Shown: positions 19,474-27,937 of the stretch, one piece after another
How positions within the stretch are numbered: position 1 is the stretch's first letter
Layout of the letters: each line of letters starts with the position of its first letter
Assembly: GCA_003427395.1 (NCBI GenBank)
Contig: BFEA01000352.1
Span: 1,000,873 to 1,029,061 of the forward strand
DNA from: Chara braunii
Taxonomy: Eukaryota > Streptophyta > Charophyceae > Charales > Characeae
Length of the DNA: 28,189 nt
Direction of reading: 5' to 3'
Program-made: the position numbers and the translations under genes
Notes under the pieces: generated by a model
The model's database searches: none
What the model was told of the DNA's origin: nothing
The model's input: only the letters and a program-made list of their open reading frames with translations

Positions 19474-19934
19474 TGAGACGATTTTCACCCTTGCAGTAGC
19501 AGATGCAGTTCCCAGGGCTCGATCCCTAGGCCTCGCCCTCACCCATGTACAGTATCAGTTGACCTGAGCTTGAACCCGCGATCTGTGTCTTGAAAGTCAC
19601 TTATTTGCTTGTTGTAGGTAGTGTGGTCGCCGGGTCTCGAACTGTAAGTCTATAGATTAGAAGTCTTCGCAGTGGTAGAAGTGTCGTAGCTGCTACAGTA
19701 CCGAAAGGTCAAGTCCATTGTCTTCCAGAAGGTCAAGAAGCGGCCTCTCGTAGTGTGGGGATGCAGTCCGTAGGCAAGTGGGCAAGTGGGCAATCTAGCC
19801 TAGCCCAATCAGCAGTACCCGATCCCGGTTGCACTTTATAAAGTCAGCAAGTACCATGTGGGACTGTGTGCACCCCGGGCCCAAGGCCCAAGGGCAGACC
19901 TTTGACAATCCCAAGTATAAATCAAGAGGCAGAG
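19474..19934 (+). repeat. Partial 3' LTR of A2 (U3 to just past TATA)
   Basis: Begins TGAGACGATTTTCACCC directly after the purine-rich AGGCCAGAGGGAG. It carries the A-family U3 blocks (CTCGATCCCTAG, TAGCTGCTACAGTACCGAAAGG, GCAAGTGGGCAAGTGGG, AGTACCATGTGGGACTGTG) and the TATA box at 19916-19922. It is cut after AAGAGGCAGAG at 19934, where element B starts with TGTTACATG. The missing R/U5 part is not seen elsewhere in the window. Confidence 0.82.
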
Positions 19935-20065
19935 TGTTACATGCCCAGTTGGGCGACGTACATATACACCGAGGATCCGCAATGTGATAAAAAGGACTGA
20001 ATGGACAATGCAGTGCAAGTGGAATCTCAACAAGCAATGTGGATTCCGAAACATTCAAAATGGTG

Positions 20066-20072
20066 TTTTATA
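20066..20072 (-). promoter_or_regulatory. TATA box in left LTR of element B
   Basis: TATAAAA on the minus strand in the context GCGCTATAAAACACC. The identical context is at 27349-27355. It fixes the LTR orientation as minus and puts the expected transcript start about 30 bp to the left. Confidence 0.6.
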
Positions 20073-20146
20073 GCGCAGTGGAATATTTAGATATAAGTCC
20101 TGACCTGCCGGGACTGACCTCTTTCACGTAGTACAAGACAGCGAAG

Positions 20147-20305
20147 CAAAATGCTAGAATACTAATGACTAGCCCAATCAATGTTTCAAAGCAGACCAAA
20201 CATACATCATGCTCATCACAAGGTGTGAAGGGGCCTGGCGCTATACACAGGAAAGAGGCGCCAGGTCCAGACATACACAGACGAAGAGGAGGGGATCAGA
20301 GGAAG
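20147..20305. other. 159-bp insertion in the left LTR of element B
   Basis: Absent from the right LTR copy, where the flanks GCGAAG and AAGAGGAA are adjacent. It contains an 8-bp inverted repeat, CCTGGCGC (20234-20241) with GCGCCAGG (20258-20265). No coding motif. It may equally be a deletion in the right copy. Confidence 0.65.
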
Positions 20306-20370
20306 AAGAGGAAAGGGGAGATGGGAAAGTCGTCAACACCGCATAGCTTCCTCTCCCGACCACGGGCTGC

Positions 20371-21420
20371 TTGTCGGGACCGCAATGCGCAACATTATGC
20401 GCTAATCTTCACACATACTTATCCTTCTATGCACCACCAACTTCGTCGACGGATGACGAAGTCGCGGTGGGGGACATCCTTGCGTATGTTACCAAGGTGG
20501 CCCGCGAGTTTCGCAATCAGCAGTACGACGACAACAACGCACAACTCCTCTATGTCCGCATCCAAGTTGGGCAAGCGTCCTACAACGCTTTGCTGGATAG
20601 CGGCGCGTCTCGCAATTTTATGAGCCAAGCCTTTATGCAGAAGGCTGGCCTTCGCGCACAAGTTCGAAGGAAGGCAAACCCGACAGCGATCAAGTTGGCG
20701 AACGAAAGGACGCAGCAACTGATCAACCGCCACATCGAGGCCGTACTGGTGTATTTCGCACCTCATGCATGCGAACCAGTGATATTTAACATTTTGGACG
20801 CGGACTTCGACATTATCTTGGGAATGCCTTGGCTTGCAAGTGCGGATCACACGGTCAACTTCCACCGGCGGACTCTTACCGTTCGTGACGCCTTCGGCGC
20901 TGAAGTGTCGTGTATTACTCCTCTTCGGCACCCTTCGATTCGGTGCCAAGTGGTGACGGCCAAGTCATTCCGGGCTGCTTGTGCTTACGAGCAGGCCGAC
21001 GAAATCGGCCTATGTTTCCTACGGACCGTCACGGTAGCCGACGTTTCACCCACGAACTTGTCTTCGGGACCCCGTGTGGTGCGGTTGCTTGACGAGTTCG
21101 CCGACATCTTCGAGTCACCTACCGGTGTGGTGCCGGATCGGCCGGTCTCTCACGAGATCATTCTTGAGGTCGGTGCCGTGCTGCCGAAAGATTGCATTTA
21201 TCTCATGAGCGAGGAGGAGCTTACGGTCCTCCGCGCGCAACTCAATGATTTGTTGGACAAGGGCTTGATCCGCCCTAGTAGCTCTCCATACGGAGCGCCA
21301 GTTCTCTCCGTACGGAAGAAGAACAAAGATCTACGATTGTGCATCAACTACCGCAAGCTCAGCGCACAAACCGTCAAGAATGCGGGGCCTCTTCCCCGCA
21401 TCGACGATCTTCTTGAGTGA
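20371..21420 (+). pseudogene. Element B protease and N-terminal RT
   Basis: One open frame of 349 codons. Residues 65-72 hold the retropepsin site [12 protein letters not shown], and residues 145-160 the [10 protein letters not shown] flap-end signature, so the protease looks intact. RT begins around residue 225 ([20 protein letters not shown]), with [39 protein letters not shown] and LPRIDDLLE. The frame then meets a TGA at 21418-21420, in a context compatible with CGA-to-TGA. Gag does not precede it on this strand; the sequence just upstream is the minus-oriented LTR. Base composition is more GC- and CpG-rich than family A. Confidence 0.9.
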
Positions 21421-21956
21421 TTGGGCGGCGCAAAGTATTTTTTTAAGTTAGATTTGAAGTTGGGATATCATCAATTCTCGATCCAACCGAACGATCGTTA
21501 CAAATTTGCGTTCAAGACGCGGTATGGGCATTTTAAGTGGGTGGTCATGCCTTTTGGCCTCACCAACGCCCTGGCGACCTTTCAAGCGGCAATGACCAAT
21601 GAGTTTCGTGCAATGTTGGACCGGTTCGTGCTGGTCTACTTAGACGATATGCTCGTCTATAGCCGGTCATTAGAAGATCATCTTGAGCACCTTCAACGAG
21701 TGTTGGAGACGCTCCACCGCGCCAAGTACAAGGCCAACCGCGATGCGGATTTGTCCGGCAAGAGCTGGAATACTTGGGCCATTTTTTCACACCGGAGGGC
21801 ATTAGTCCGCTATCGGACAAGATTCAAGCCATCCAAGAATGGCCAAAGCCACGGAACGTCACGGATGTACGTTCGTTCCTTGGCATCGCCGGCTACTGCC
21901 AGCGTTTTATCAAGGGTTGCTCGAAGATCGCGGCCCACTTGATCAAGCTTCAATGA
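21421..21956 (+). pseudogene. Element B reverse transcriptase, catalytic part
   Basis: Continues in frame after the stop: FFKLDLKLGYHQF (second Asp motif), FKTRYGHFKWVVMPFGLTNA (palm), then the intact catalytic YLDD at 21637-21648, VYSRSLEDHLEHLQRVLETL. A small deletion near 21745 shifts the frame, after which the thumb reads GHFFTPEGISP and NVTDVRSFLGIAGYCQRF in frame 3. That segment stops at TGA 21954-21956. RT copies the element RNA into cDNA inside the particle. Confidence 0.9.
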
Positions 21957-22607
21957 GAGGATCGGCCGTTTGACTTTGGAGAGGATGCGTGGGAATTATT
22001 TTTGGCTCCCAAAGCCGCGCTATTATCTGCGGAGGTCTTGAGCATATACGACCCGCTTTTGCCTACGCGCGTCACTACGGATGCGTCCGACTATGGCATT
22101 GGTGCCGTCCTCGAGCAACACGATGGCGTGGACTGGCACCCGGTCGAGTATTTCAGCAAGAAAGTGCCCGTCGTGCACGCCATTGACGATGCATGCAAGA
22201 AGGAGCTCCTCGCCTTCGTCCACACGCTCAAGCGGTGGCGTCACTTCCTCCTTGGCCGAAGCCAATTCTGATGGGTAACAGACAACAATCCGTTGGTCTT
22301 TTACAAGACCGAAGACACCGTCAACAACACCATCACTCGATGGATGGCTTTCATCGACCAGTTCGGCTTCTTTCCCGATCACATTCCGGGGAAGTCGAAC
22401 CGTTTTGCGGATGCTCTTTTGCGGCGTCCGGATCACTGTACCGCGGTCTATTCAACCTTCGAGATTGACAACGACATGCGGGACAGCTTCATCCGCGGCT
22501 ACCAAGCCGACCTCGAGTTTTGTGACAAGTACGCGAATTGCTCCTCTCCTAATTCGGCGCCTTCTCACTACTGGATCCAAGAGGGGTGCTTGATTGTCTA
22601 CACATGA
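21957..22607 (+). pseudogene. Element B RNase H
   Basis: Frame 3, interrupted by TGA at 22269-22271 and ending at TGA 22605-22607. Motifs: VTTDASDYGIGAVLEQHDG (first Asp present, unlike family A), KKELLAFVHTLKRWRHFLLG (Glu), WVTDNNPLVFY (Asp) and RFADALLRRPDH (last Asp). All four acidic positions are retained, so decay is by stops only. The tether to integrase (FEIDNDMRDSFIRGYQADLE) follows directly. Confidence 0.88.
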
Positions 22608-22863
22608 GGGAAGGACCTTCTTTGCGTACCGAGTGACCCTCACTTGCGTACATGGCTTCTTGGCGAGTTCCACGATGCTCCCGCCACCGGACACTTTGGA
22701 GTCGATCGCACGATTGGCTGACTTCACGAGCGATTTTGGTGGCCCGGGTCTCGGCGACGTCACACGCTGTTGAGAGTCATGCGAGGTTTGCCGACGCTGC
22801 AAATCCCACAACCATCGCCCATACGGCGAGTTGCGACCATTACTGGTCCCCTTGCTCCAGGTT
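22608..22863 (+). pseudogene. Element B integrase N-terminal zinc finger
   Basis: LCVPSDPHLRTWLLGEFHDA then PATGHFGVDRTI gives the His pair of the HHCC module in frame 3. A TGA at 22719-22721 follows. The Cys pair, CEVCRRCKSHNHRPYGEL, is read from 22780 in frame 1, so a frameshift lies between. The segment ends after LLVPLLQVP, where homology to the family breaks off. Confidence 0.82.
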
Positions 22864-23145
22864 CCCAAAGCTATGCACGTTATTCATGACTGGGCTACCT
22901 GTTTTTAATTTATCACAAGCTAATATATAAGTAAATCTTGTAGATGTTGTTTGATGTTGGGGTTGGGTAGATCCAGAGTACCAGCGTACTAGGGCAATCC
23001 CTGAGGAACGATTTGGATCATATTCGATTCTTTCTACCTTACCCGCCAACGAAGTGTTACGTTGAAAGTCAATTCTTCACTGCAATCATTTTGTGTGGGA
23101 GCCTCATGGAAAAGGGTGATACGACCTGTGGAGGTGAAGGGAAGC
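22864..23145. other. About 280-bp non-homologous insert in element B integrase
   Basis: Between the zinc finger and the catalytic core the reading is interrupted by AT-richer DNA (from TATGCACGTTATTC to GGAAGCAATTGTC) with stops in all plus frames. In the family these two domains are separated by only a few residues. I see no terminal repeats or motif identifying its source. Confidence 0.6.
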
Positions 23146-23710
23146 AATTGTCATGGACATTACCGGCCCGTTCCCCAAGCACAAGACCAGCGTGGATGGG
23201 ATTCTCACGGTGTGTCGACCGACTCACCAAGGTCGCCATTTTTTGCCTTGCCGCTATCATGCCAAGGCACCGAAGTTGGCCGAGGTTCTTTACGCCAGTT
23301 GGATTCGAACGAAAGGTTACCCCAAGGAAATCGTATGCGACCTCGACATTCAGATCATGTCCGATTTTTGGTTGGCGCTCATCAAATAATGGGGCTCATC
23401 TCTCAAGCCAAGTTCGGCTCGCCACCCCCAAACTGATGGTCAAACAGAGAGGGCGCATCAGACCGCACAAACTCTCCTTCGCACTCTCATCCGCCTCGAC
23501 CAAAAGGATTTGGGTGAGCGGCTACCGGATGTCAAGTTGGCCTACAACTCGACCATCCACCTGGCTATCGGGATGTCGCCCTTCAAGTTCGAGCACGGCT
23601 CACCGGTCACTTCGCCGTTTGACACAATCATTCCACGAACGGCCAAGAGCGACGACCATCTTCTTTTCTTGCGTCGGATGCAAGAGCTACTTGTCAAGGC
23701 ACGCGACTAG
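23146..23710 (+). pseudogene. Element B integrase catalytic core
   Basis: Frame 2: MDITGPFPKHKTSVDG (first catalytic Asp), CRYHAKAPKLAEVLYASWIR, GYPKEIVCDLDIQIMSDFW (second Asp). TAA at 23387-23389 follows, then SARHPQTDGQTERAHQTAQ (catalytic Glu) and LAYNSTIHLAIGMSPFKFEHG. Near 23210-23250 two nearby indels give a short out-of-frame stretch that returns to frame. The segment stops at TAG 23708-23710, in a context compatible with CAG-to-TAG. The DDE triad itself is kept. Confidence 0.9.
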
Positions 23711-24200
23711 ATGGCCAAGATGCAACGACGCATGTGCCAGCAGGCCAATCGCCAGCTTCTTCCTTGCCCATTCCGCACCGACGATCTCGTTTGGGTTTCC
23801 GCCACGGAATTCAGCCTTGAACAAGATCTCTCTCACAAACTCCTCCCGAAATGGATGGGGCCCTGGCCGATCGTGGCACCCACTGGGGATGCACCCGAGG
23901 GACCTTCCTTCACTATTCAAGTGCCCGCCCACTTGCCCGTCTACCCAACCTTTCATTGCTCCAAGTTGGCTTTTTACACACCAGCAGAACATGACGATAT
24001 TCCCAGGCGACGTTCCCAACACCCACCCTCTACGGACGGTTTTCAGGAGGTCGGCGACATCATCTCCCAGCGACGCTACGGCAATAGGCCAACCGAGTAC
24101 TTGGTACATTTGCATACTGCACTCACAAAGTTGACCGTTGGTTGACCCGTGTGGAACTCCAAGCAACAGCTCCGGATATTCTCGCACGCTACGAATGCAA
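23711..24200 (+). pseudogene. Element B integrase C-terminus with degenerate chromodomain
   Basis: MAKMQRRMCQQANRQLLPCP, then the SH3-like module (FRTDDLVWVSATEF, LLPKWMGPWPIV), then FTIQVPAHLPVYPTFHCSKL. From about 24040 it has a chromodomain-like EVGDIISQRRYGNRPTEYLV, which after a frameshift near 24135 continues as ELQATAPDILARYE. Integrase chromodomains direct chromoviruses to particular chromatin, and this is the basis for calling B chromovirus-like. The aromatic residue expected after EYLV is not there. Confidence 0.82.
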
Positions 24201-24299
24201 AAATGCAAGGCAAGCCGGTATGTTCGGCTCCACGTCGCACCCGCGTCCAGGTTCCACCTTCAGATCGTCAGCTTCGCCCTCGACCCGGCTCGACTTCAT

Positions 24300-24312
24300 A
24301 AGGAGGGGGGGG
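24300..24312 (+). promoter_or_regulatory. Polypurine tract of element B pol half
   Basis: AAGGAGGGGGGGG directly precedes TGTTACATGC. A purine run against a TG LTR start is the usual second-strand primer arrangement. It is on the plus strand, like pol and opposite to the flanking LTR copies. Confidence 0.75.
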
Positions 24313-24535
24313 TGTTACATGCTGCGCCTACAACAGGCTGCACGGGCCATTTCCAGGCCCATGACGTTTTCAGGCCAAAAGCCTGAAAACAAGGGCCTAC
24401 AGGCCCTGTGTCGTTTCAGCCTGAAAGCCTGAAAACAAGGGCCTACAGGCCCTGTGTCGTTTCAGGCTAAATCAGGGTCTTTCCGGCCCTGAGTGTTTTC
24501 AGCCTGAAACCGAGGGCCATTTTCGGGCCCTCATC
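24313..24535 (+). repeat. LTR start attached to element B pol, dense in hairpins
   Basis: Begins TGTTACATGC after the polypurine tract. Contains two 46-bp tandem units (24381-24426 and 24427-24472), each with the stem AGGGCCT-AC-AGGCCCT (24392-24407, 24438-24453). It also has TTTTCAGGC/GCCTGAAAA (24367-24375/24381-24389), GTTTCAGGCT/AGCCTGAAAC (24459-24468/24501-24510) enclosing TCAGGG/CCCTGA, and GAGGGCC/GGCCCTC (24512-24518/24526-24532). Beyond about 24535 the sequence belongs to the minus-strand gag side. Confidence 0.7.
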
Positions 24536-24825
24536 GGTTCGACCTGCCCTCCTCGGACGTGAGCGGGTCCAATACCTCTATGTTGAACTCGCGCGCCGAA
24601 TCCCGTGAAGAACCACTTGAAGACGATAAGTTGTCGTTGATGCACAAATGTCTTGTCCTTGAGCATGAGTACCCAACGTAGGAACGAGCCGGGCAGCATA
24701 GTCCTAAAAAGAATAAAGAAGAGGACTATCGACTTCTGCATGTGCCTCGGAACGAAAGGCGGTCACCCGCGAAGTGACCGGTTTCAAAGGCGTCGAGAGT
24801 GTCGTCGAGTCACTCCCGGCGGTGC
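24536..24825 (-). other. Stretch between element B gag end and LTR-start piece
   Basis: About 290 bp. On the minus strand one frame stays open for long parts (SRVTAFRSEAHAEV, then PGSFLRWVLMLKD in another frame) and may be the degraded gag-pol linker. I see no protease or RT motif. The inversion breakpoint is expected near its left edge. Confidence 0.4.
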
Positions 24826-26582
24826 TCAGTTTCCTGATTTGCCCTTGCCTTTCGACTAGCAGGCCAATGCCTCATGGAGATCGTTGTTGCACCATAGGCA
24901 ATAGTGGAATCTCGTGCGTGCTTTGTACGCTGTTTTGGAGAGACCGAAGTGAGACCATGGGGCTGGAGCTACTGCACCGGGCCCGGGGCTAGATGCGGTG
25001 TTTGTCTTCGCCTTGCGCATCCTCCGTCTTTGCCGGGGCGGCCACCTTCCCGGGCGGCTGCGAGTCTGTCCCCTTCATTGGCAGACACAGCCTCGCTAGT
25101 TTGGTCGTTTGGCATTGCCGCCGCGACCACGACCACGACCACTTTCGGTCGATGCTATCCTCTACCCAGCCCTGGCGCAAACGAACGAGGGAGATTCTTG
25201 GCCTCCTTGTTCGTGACAATAATCTGCGGGGCCTTGTCGAAGAGTTTTGCCGGTGTCGTCAGGGTGTCCTCGACGTGAGTCAAGGCATTCCCTAACGCCA
25301 AACACGACCTCGAGATGAAGTAGTGTTTGATGGCTTTGAAGCCCATTTGAATGTCTGGGACGGATGCCAAGCGTTGGTACCCGACAATCCAATCAACACT
25401 CGGCAGCGTGCCTTGTTCGAAGACCATCAGCTTGTCCATTGCCTTGATCACCGGCGACTCTACTTGGAACCGCTTATGCCACGCCGCCTTTAGATCATCC
25501 CAGCGGATCTTGGTATGCAAGTCGGCAGCTACCACTCCCAATTGGACAAGAGATTGTCCAACCATGCTTGGCACGCGTCCCCCGAGCGGGAGTATAAGTA
25601 CCCGTGGTGCTTGTGTTCTTTGACGTTGTGTAGCTGTAACGTGAGCTCCAACTTGCGGAACCATGAAATCGGACTTGTTTTTGTCGAGTTGCAGAAGATC
25701 TCCTGACCATCGAACTTTGCAGCTGTCTCGCGCGGTTCCGAGCTCGAGTGGTTGGCGGCAGTACAGATCTGCTGCTCCAACTGTTGCGTCATGGTTTGCT
25801 GTAACTGCACGTCGTTCGAGGCGACCGGAGGTGTTGGAAGAGTTGGCATCAGGGGCGGCGACAGGTCGCTGCTCCAGCTGCCGGAGGCGGCTGTGGACTT
25901 GAGTCAACGCGTCGTCGAGGCTGTGGATGTCCTCCTGCTGTGTAATGCATGTGGCCATGAGGTCCGTGAGATGGGAGAGGAGTAGAGTGATCTTGTTTTC
26001 ACTGTCTTCCATCTTGCCATTCTCGGCCTCAGCCCGCCAATCCACTGCCATTGTGAGCAAAGCTTGCTCTCCGCTGAATATCTTCTCGTGACGTTGGACT
26101 CGTTCTTCATCGGCAGCCTTTGCTGCTGCCTTGTCGTGCTCGCGCTGCTGTTCAATTGCCAACAGATGTGCCTTCTCGACGTCCTTTGCCTTCTGCTTTG
26201 CTGCGGCTGCTACTGCATCCGACCGTTGCTTAGCTTCGGTAATAAGAAGCAGCATCCGGGCCTGATAGGCCTCGTCCGTTTCCCCGGACTTCTGGTCCAT
26301 GACAGCTGTTTGCGAGCGCAAAAGCATAGACCAGGTCGGGGGCCTGCTGATGTGGTACTCCCTGCTGCTGACGTGGCACTGTTGTCGGCTGACGTGGCCT
26401 GCTGACGTGTCCCGCTGACGTGGTCCGCTGACGTGGTCCACTGACATGGCCTGCTGACGTGGCAACTCACCAATGCCGCCGCATGGGGTACCCGGAAACG
26501 GATAGAGAAGGTAAGACCAGAGGGGGCAACAACATAGGTGGGGAGGGGTGGGTGGGTATAAATCGCCCAGATAAGGAGCCAC
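24826..26582 (-). pseudogene. Element B gag
   Basis: Long minus-strand frame 26582-25155 (475 codons), continuing in shifted frame to TGA 24828-24826. The N-terminal 70 residues span a minisatellite, so the true start may be the later MDQKSGETDEAYQARM. Then comes an Ala/Lys/Glu-rich coiled coil (about residues 105-230). Capsid motifs are KFDGQEIF, WFRKLELTLQLHNVKEHKHH, GDACQAWLDNLLS, WDDLKAAWHKRFQVE and FEQGTLPSVDWIVGYQRL. The stretch 25529-25849 carries these motifs in a different frame, so two frameshifts compensate. A CX2CX4HX4C zinc knuckle (CLWCNNDLHEALAC) lies at 24900-24859, followed by a basic SKGKGKSGN end. Confidence 0.85.
26380..26465. repeat. Minisatellite of GCTGACGTGGYC in element B gag start
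   Basis: Six to seven units of 12-14 bp (GCTGACGTGGCC, GCTGACGTGTCC, GCTGACGTGGTCC and variants), each containing TGACGTGG. On the minus strand it codes repeats of DHVS/GHVS type, which inflate the N-terminus of the gag frame. Confidence 0.8.
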
Positions 26583-27204
26583 TAATCAAAAAAGAAAAGC
26601 TTGTACTTTGCAAAAAAAAAAATTGAGAATATAAAAGTCCCGAGTTTTGCAAGCTCAGTAGGTCTCCCAACCTCCCTTGAAGTGCGAAATTATCAATGAG
26701 AAAAAATTCTGCCAATGATTACAAGGTAGTGAAAATCATAGAACTGCGAGTAAAAAAAATTCCGAAAAGAAATAACCAGTATTCGGACTTACTCAGATGA
26801 GAGTATTCGCAGTTTGGAAAATGGTACTGCAAGAGGGATTTCCCGTACCGTTTTCAGAAAAACGAATTTCGGAAAAAATATTCCGAATTTCCAAATAACA
26901 GGAAATTGCAAAAGGAGATCGTAATTTTCAACAAAAAGATATTCCGGATTTCCAACAATGAAATTTCGGATTTTCAGAAGAAAACGAAAATGGACATTTC
27001 AGATGTTGCGCTATTGCGATTTTCCACAACAGATATAGCGGGAAAACAAAATCCAAGAAAATAAAAAAATTTGATTTTCGGCAGTGAGGTCCAAATCGTG
27101 ATTTTGGGCGCTAACTAGTGTGCTCTAATCAATCAATCAAGACTAATCAGCTACCTAGTCCCTGCACACGTGTCAGATCAGGTTGTCCTGATTCACGTGC
27201 GGTG
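26583..27204 (-). other. Leader of element B between primer-binding site and gag
   Basis: About 620 bp, AT-rich, without coding motifs. Repeated TTCCGAATTTCC and TTCCGGATTTCC words around 26865-26990 and an imperfect hairpin near 26860-26900 are the only structure seen. Its position fits an untranslated leader. Confidence 0.6.
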
Positions 27205-27215
27205 TTCCGATACCA
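27205..27215 (-). promoter_or_regulatory. Primer-binding site of element B
   Basis: The minus strand reads TGGTATCGGAA, matching the initiator tRNA-Met-type site in its first seven bases, 2 nt after the LTR end (TGTAACA at 27224-27218). Confidence 0.7.
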
Positions 27216-27217
27216 AC

Positions 27218-27465
27218 TGTTACATGCCCAGTTGGGCGATGTACATATAAACCGAGGATCCGCAATGTGATAAAAAGGACTGAATGGACAATGCAGTGCA
27301 AGTGGAATCTCAACAAGCAACGTGCATTCCGATACATTCAAAATGGTGTTTTATAGCGCAGTGGAAGATTTAGATACAAGTCCTGACCTGACTGGGACTG
27401 ACCTCTTTCACGTAGTACAAGATAGCGAAGAAGAGGAAGGGGGAGATGGGAAAGTCGTCAACACC
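27218..27465 (-). repeat. Right (5') LTR of element B, U5-R part
   Basis: Starts on plus with TGTTACATGCCCAGTTGGGC and matches 19935-20340 apart from the 159-bp difference. TATAAAA on minus at 27355-27349 gives a predicted transcript start near 27320. Detectable similarity ends at 27465 (CGTCAACACC). The U3 should extend further right, but I cannot align it to anything, so the LTR is either truncated or its U3 is single-copy in the window. Confidence 0.75.
27349..27355 (-). promoter_or_regulatory. TATA box in right LTR of element B
   Basis: TATAAAA on minus, in the same context as in the left LTR copy. Confidence 0.6.
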
Positions 27466-27484
27466 AAGTGTCGTTACCATAGTT

Positions 27485-27644
27485 GCGGCGCACCAGTGCG
27501 CAGTGCGGTGCGGTGCGGTGCGCACTGCGCTGTGCGCTGGAACGACAGCGCGCGCACTGTGCGCCATGCGCTTTGCGCAGTACGCAGTGCTGTCCGCTGT
27601 GCGCGGTGCGCGCGATAAAAAAAAAAAAAAAAAGATAGGCCCCA

Positions 27645-27675
<31 letters not shown>

Positions 27676-27690
27676 GAGAGAAGAGAGAGA
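27485..27690. repeat. GC-rich TGCG sequence, poly-A and GA microsatellite
   Basis: 27485-27616 is almost wholly composed of TGCG, GCGC and CAGTGCG words, including a 10-bp stem GCGCAGTGCG (27498-27507) with CGCACTGCGC (27521-27530). It is followed by an A run (about 27617-27633) and a (GA)n tract (about 27645-27690). Open frames here are compositional. Confidence 0.85.
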
Positions 27691-27740
27691 CAACAAACGG
27701 TACCCTTCTCGTCAATTCTAGGCCCCCTGCAGGTAACTCG

Positions 27741-27770
27741 AATGGCTCCTACAATACAGGTGGAGCCATT
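27741..27770. repeat. Perfect 9-bp hairpin
   Basis: AATGGCTCC (27741-27749) and GGAGCCATT (27762-27770) around a 12-nt loop. Isolated, with no T tract, so I do not call a terminator. Confidence 0.7.
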
Positions 27771-27937
27771 AAGGGCCAGCTAAAATGACAGGGATGGCCT
27801 CGTCACGTGTGGGAGAGATGTGGGCAGACCACCAATATATGCTGTGGATTCGAGTTCAGGGCTGTAGCTCGGCAGTTATGGGTCACCAATTCAAGTAGAC
27901 CCTGTTCGTGTCTCCACGTGATTCTCAGGGCCTCCCT

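Larger units (their letters stand above)
17313..19934 (+). mobile_element. Element A2: 5'-truncated copy of the A family
   Basis: Plus-strand copy of the same family as A, roughly 75-80% similar at protein level by eye. It starts abruptly at the end of RT (YWPTPRTLTKLRSFLGLAKYY) and retains RNase H, integrase, polypurine tract (about 19461-19473) and the first 461 bp of the 3' LTR, which is then interrupted by element B at 19935. Gag, protease and most of RT are missing. With A in opposite orientation it forms a large inverted repeat pair (7405-9734 against 17313-19345). Confidence 0.85.
19935..20340 (-). repeat. Left LTR copy of element B
   Basis: Matches 27218-27465 with about 95% identity over 19935-20146 and again over 20306-20340, starting TGTTACATGCCCAGTTGGGC. 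Its U5 end is on the left (minus strand ends GGGCATGTAACA). A TATAAAA lies on minus at 20072-20066, with the same position in the other copy. Relative to the right copy it holds 159 extra bases (20147-20305). The similarity ends at 20340 after CGTCAACACC. Confidence 0.8.

Noticed and set aside
20419-20949. 176-codon minus frame
   Set aside because: Antisense shadow of the intact protease frame with DSGA and ILGMPW motifs.
23013-24134. 373-codon plus frame across element B integrase
   Set aside because: Longest frame in the region, but in the wrong frame. The integrase core, SH3-like and chromodomain motifs are in frame 2; this is a shadow.
27370-27721. Frames over the GC-rich and GA-repeat block
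   Set aside because: Compositional; both strands are open and contain Ala/Arg and Ser/Leu runs only.
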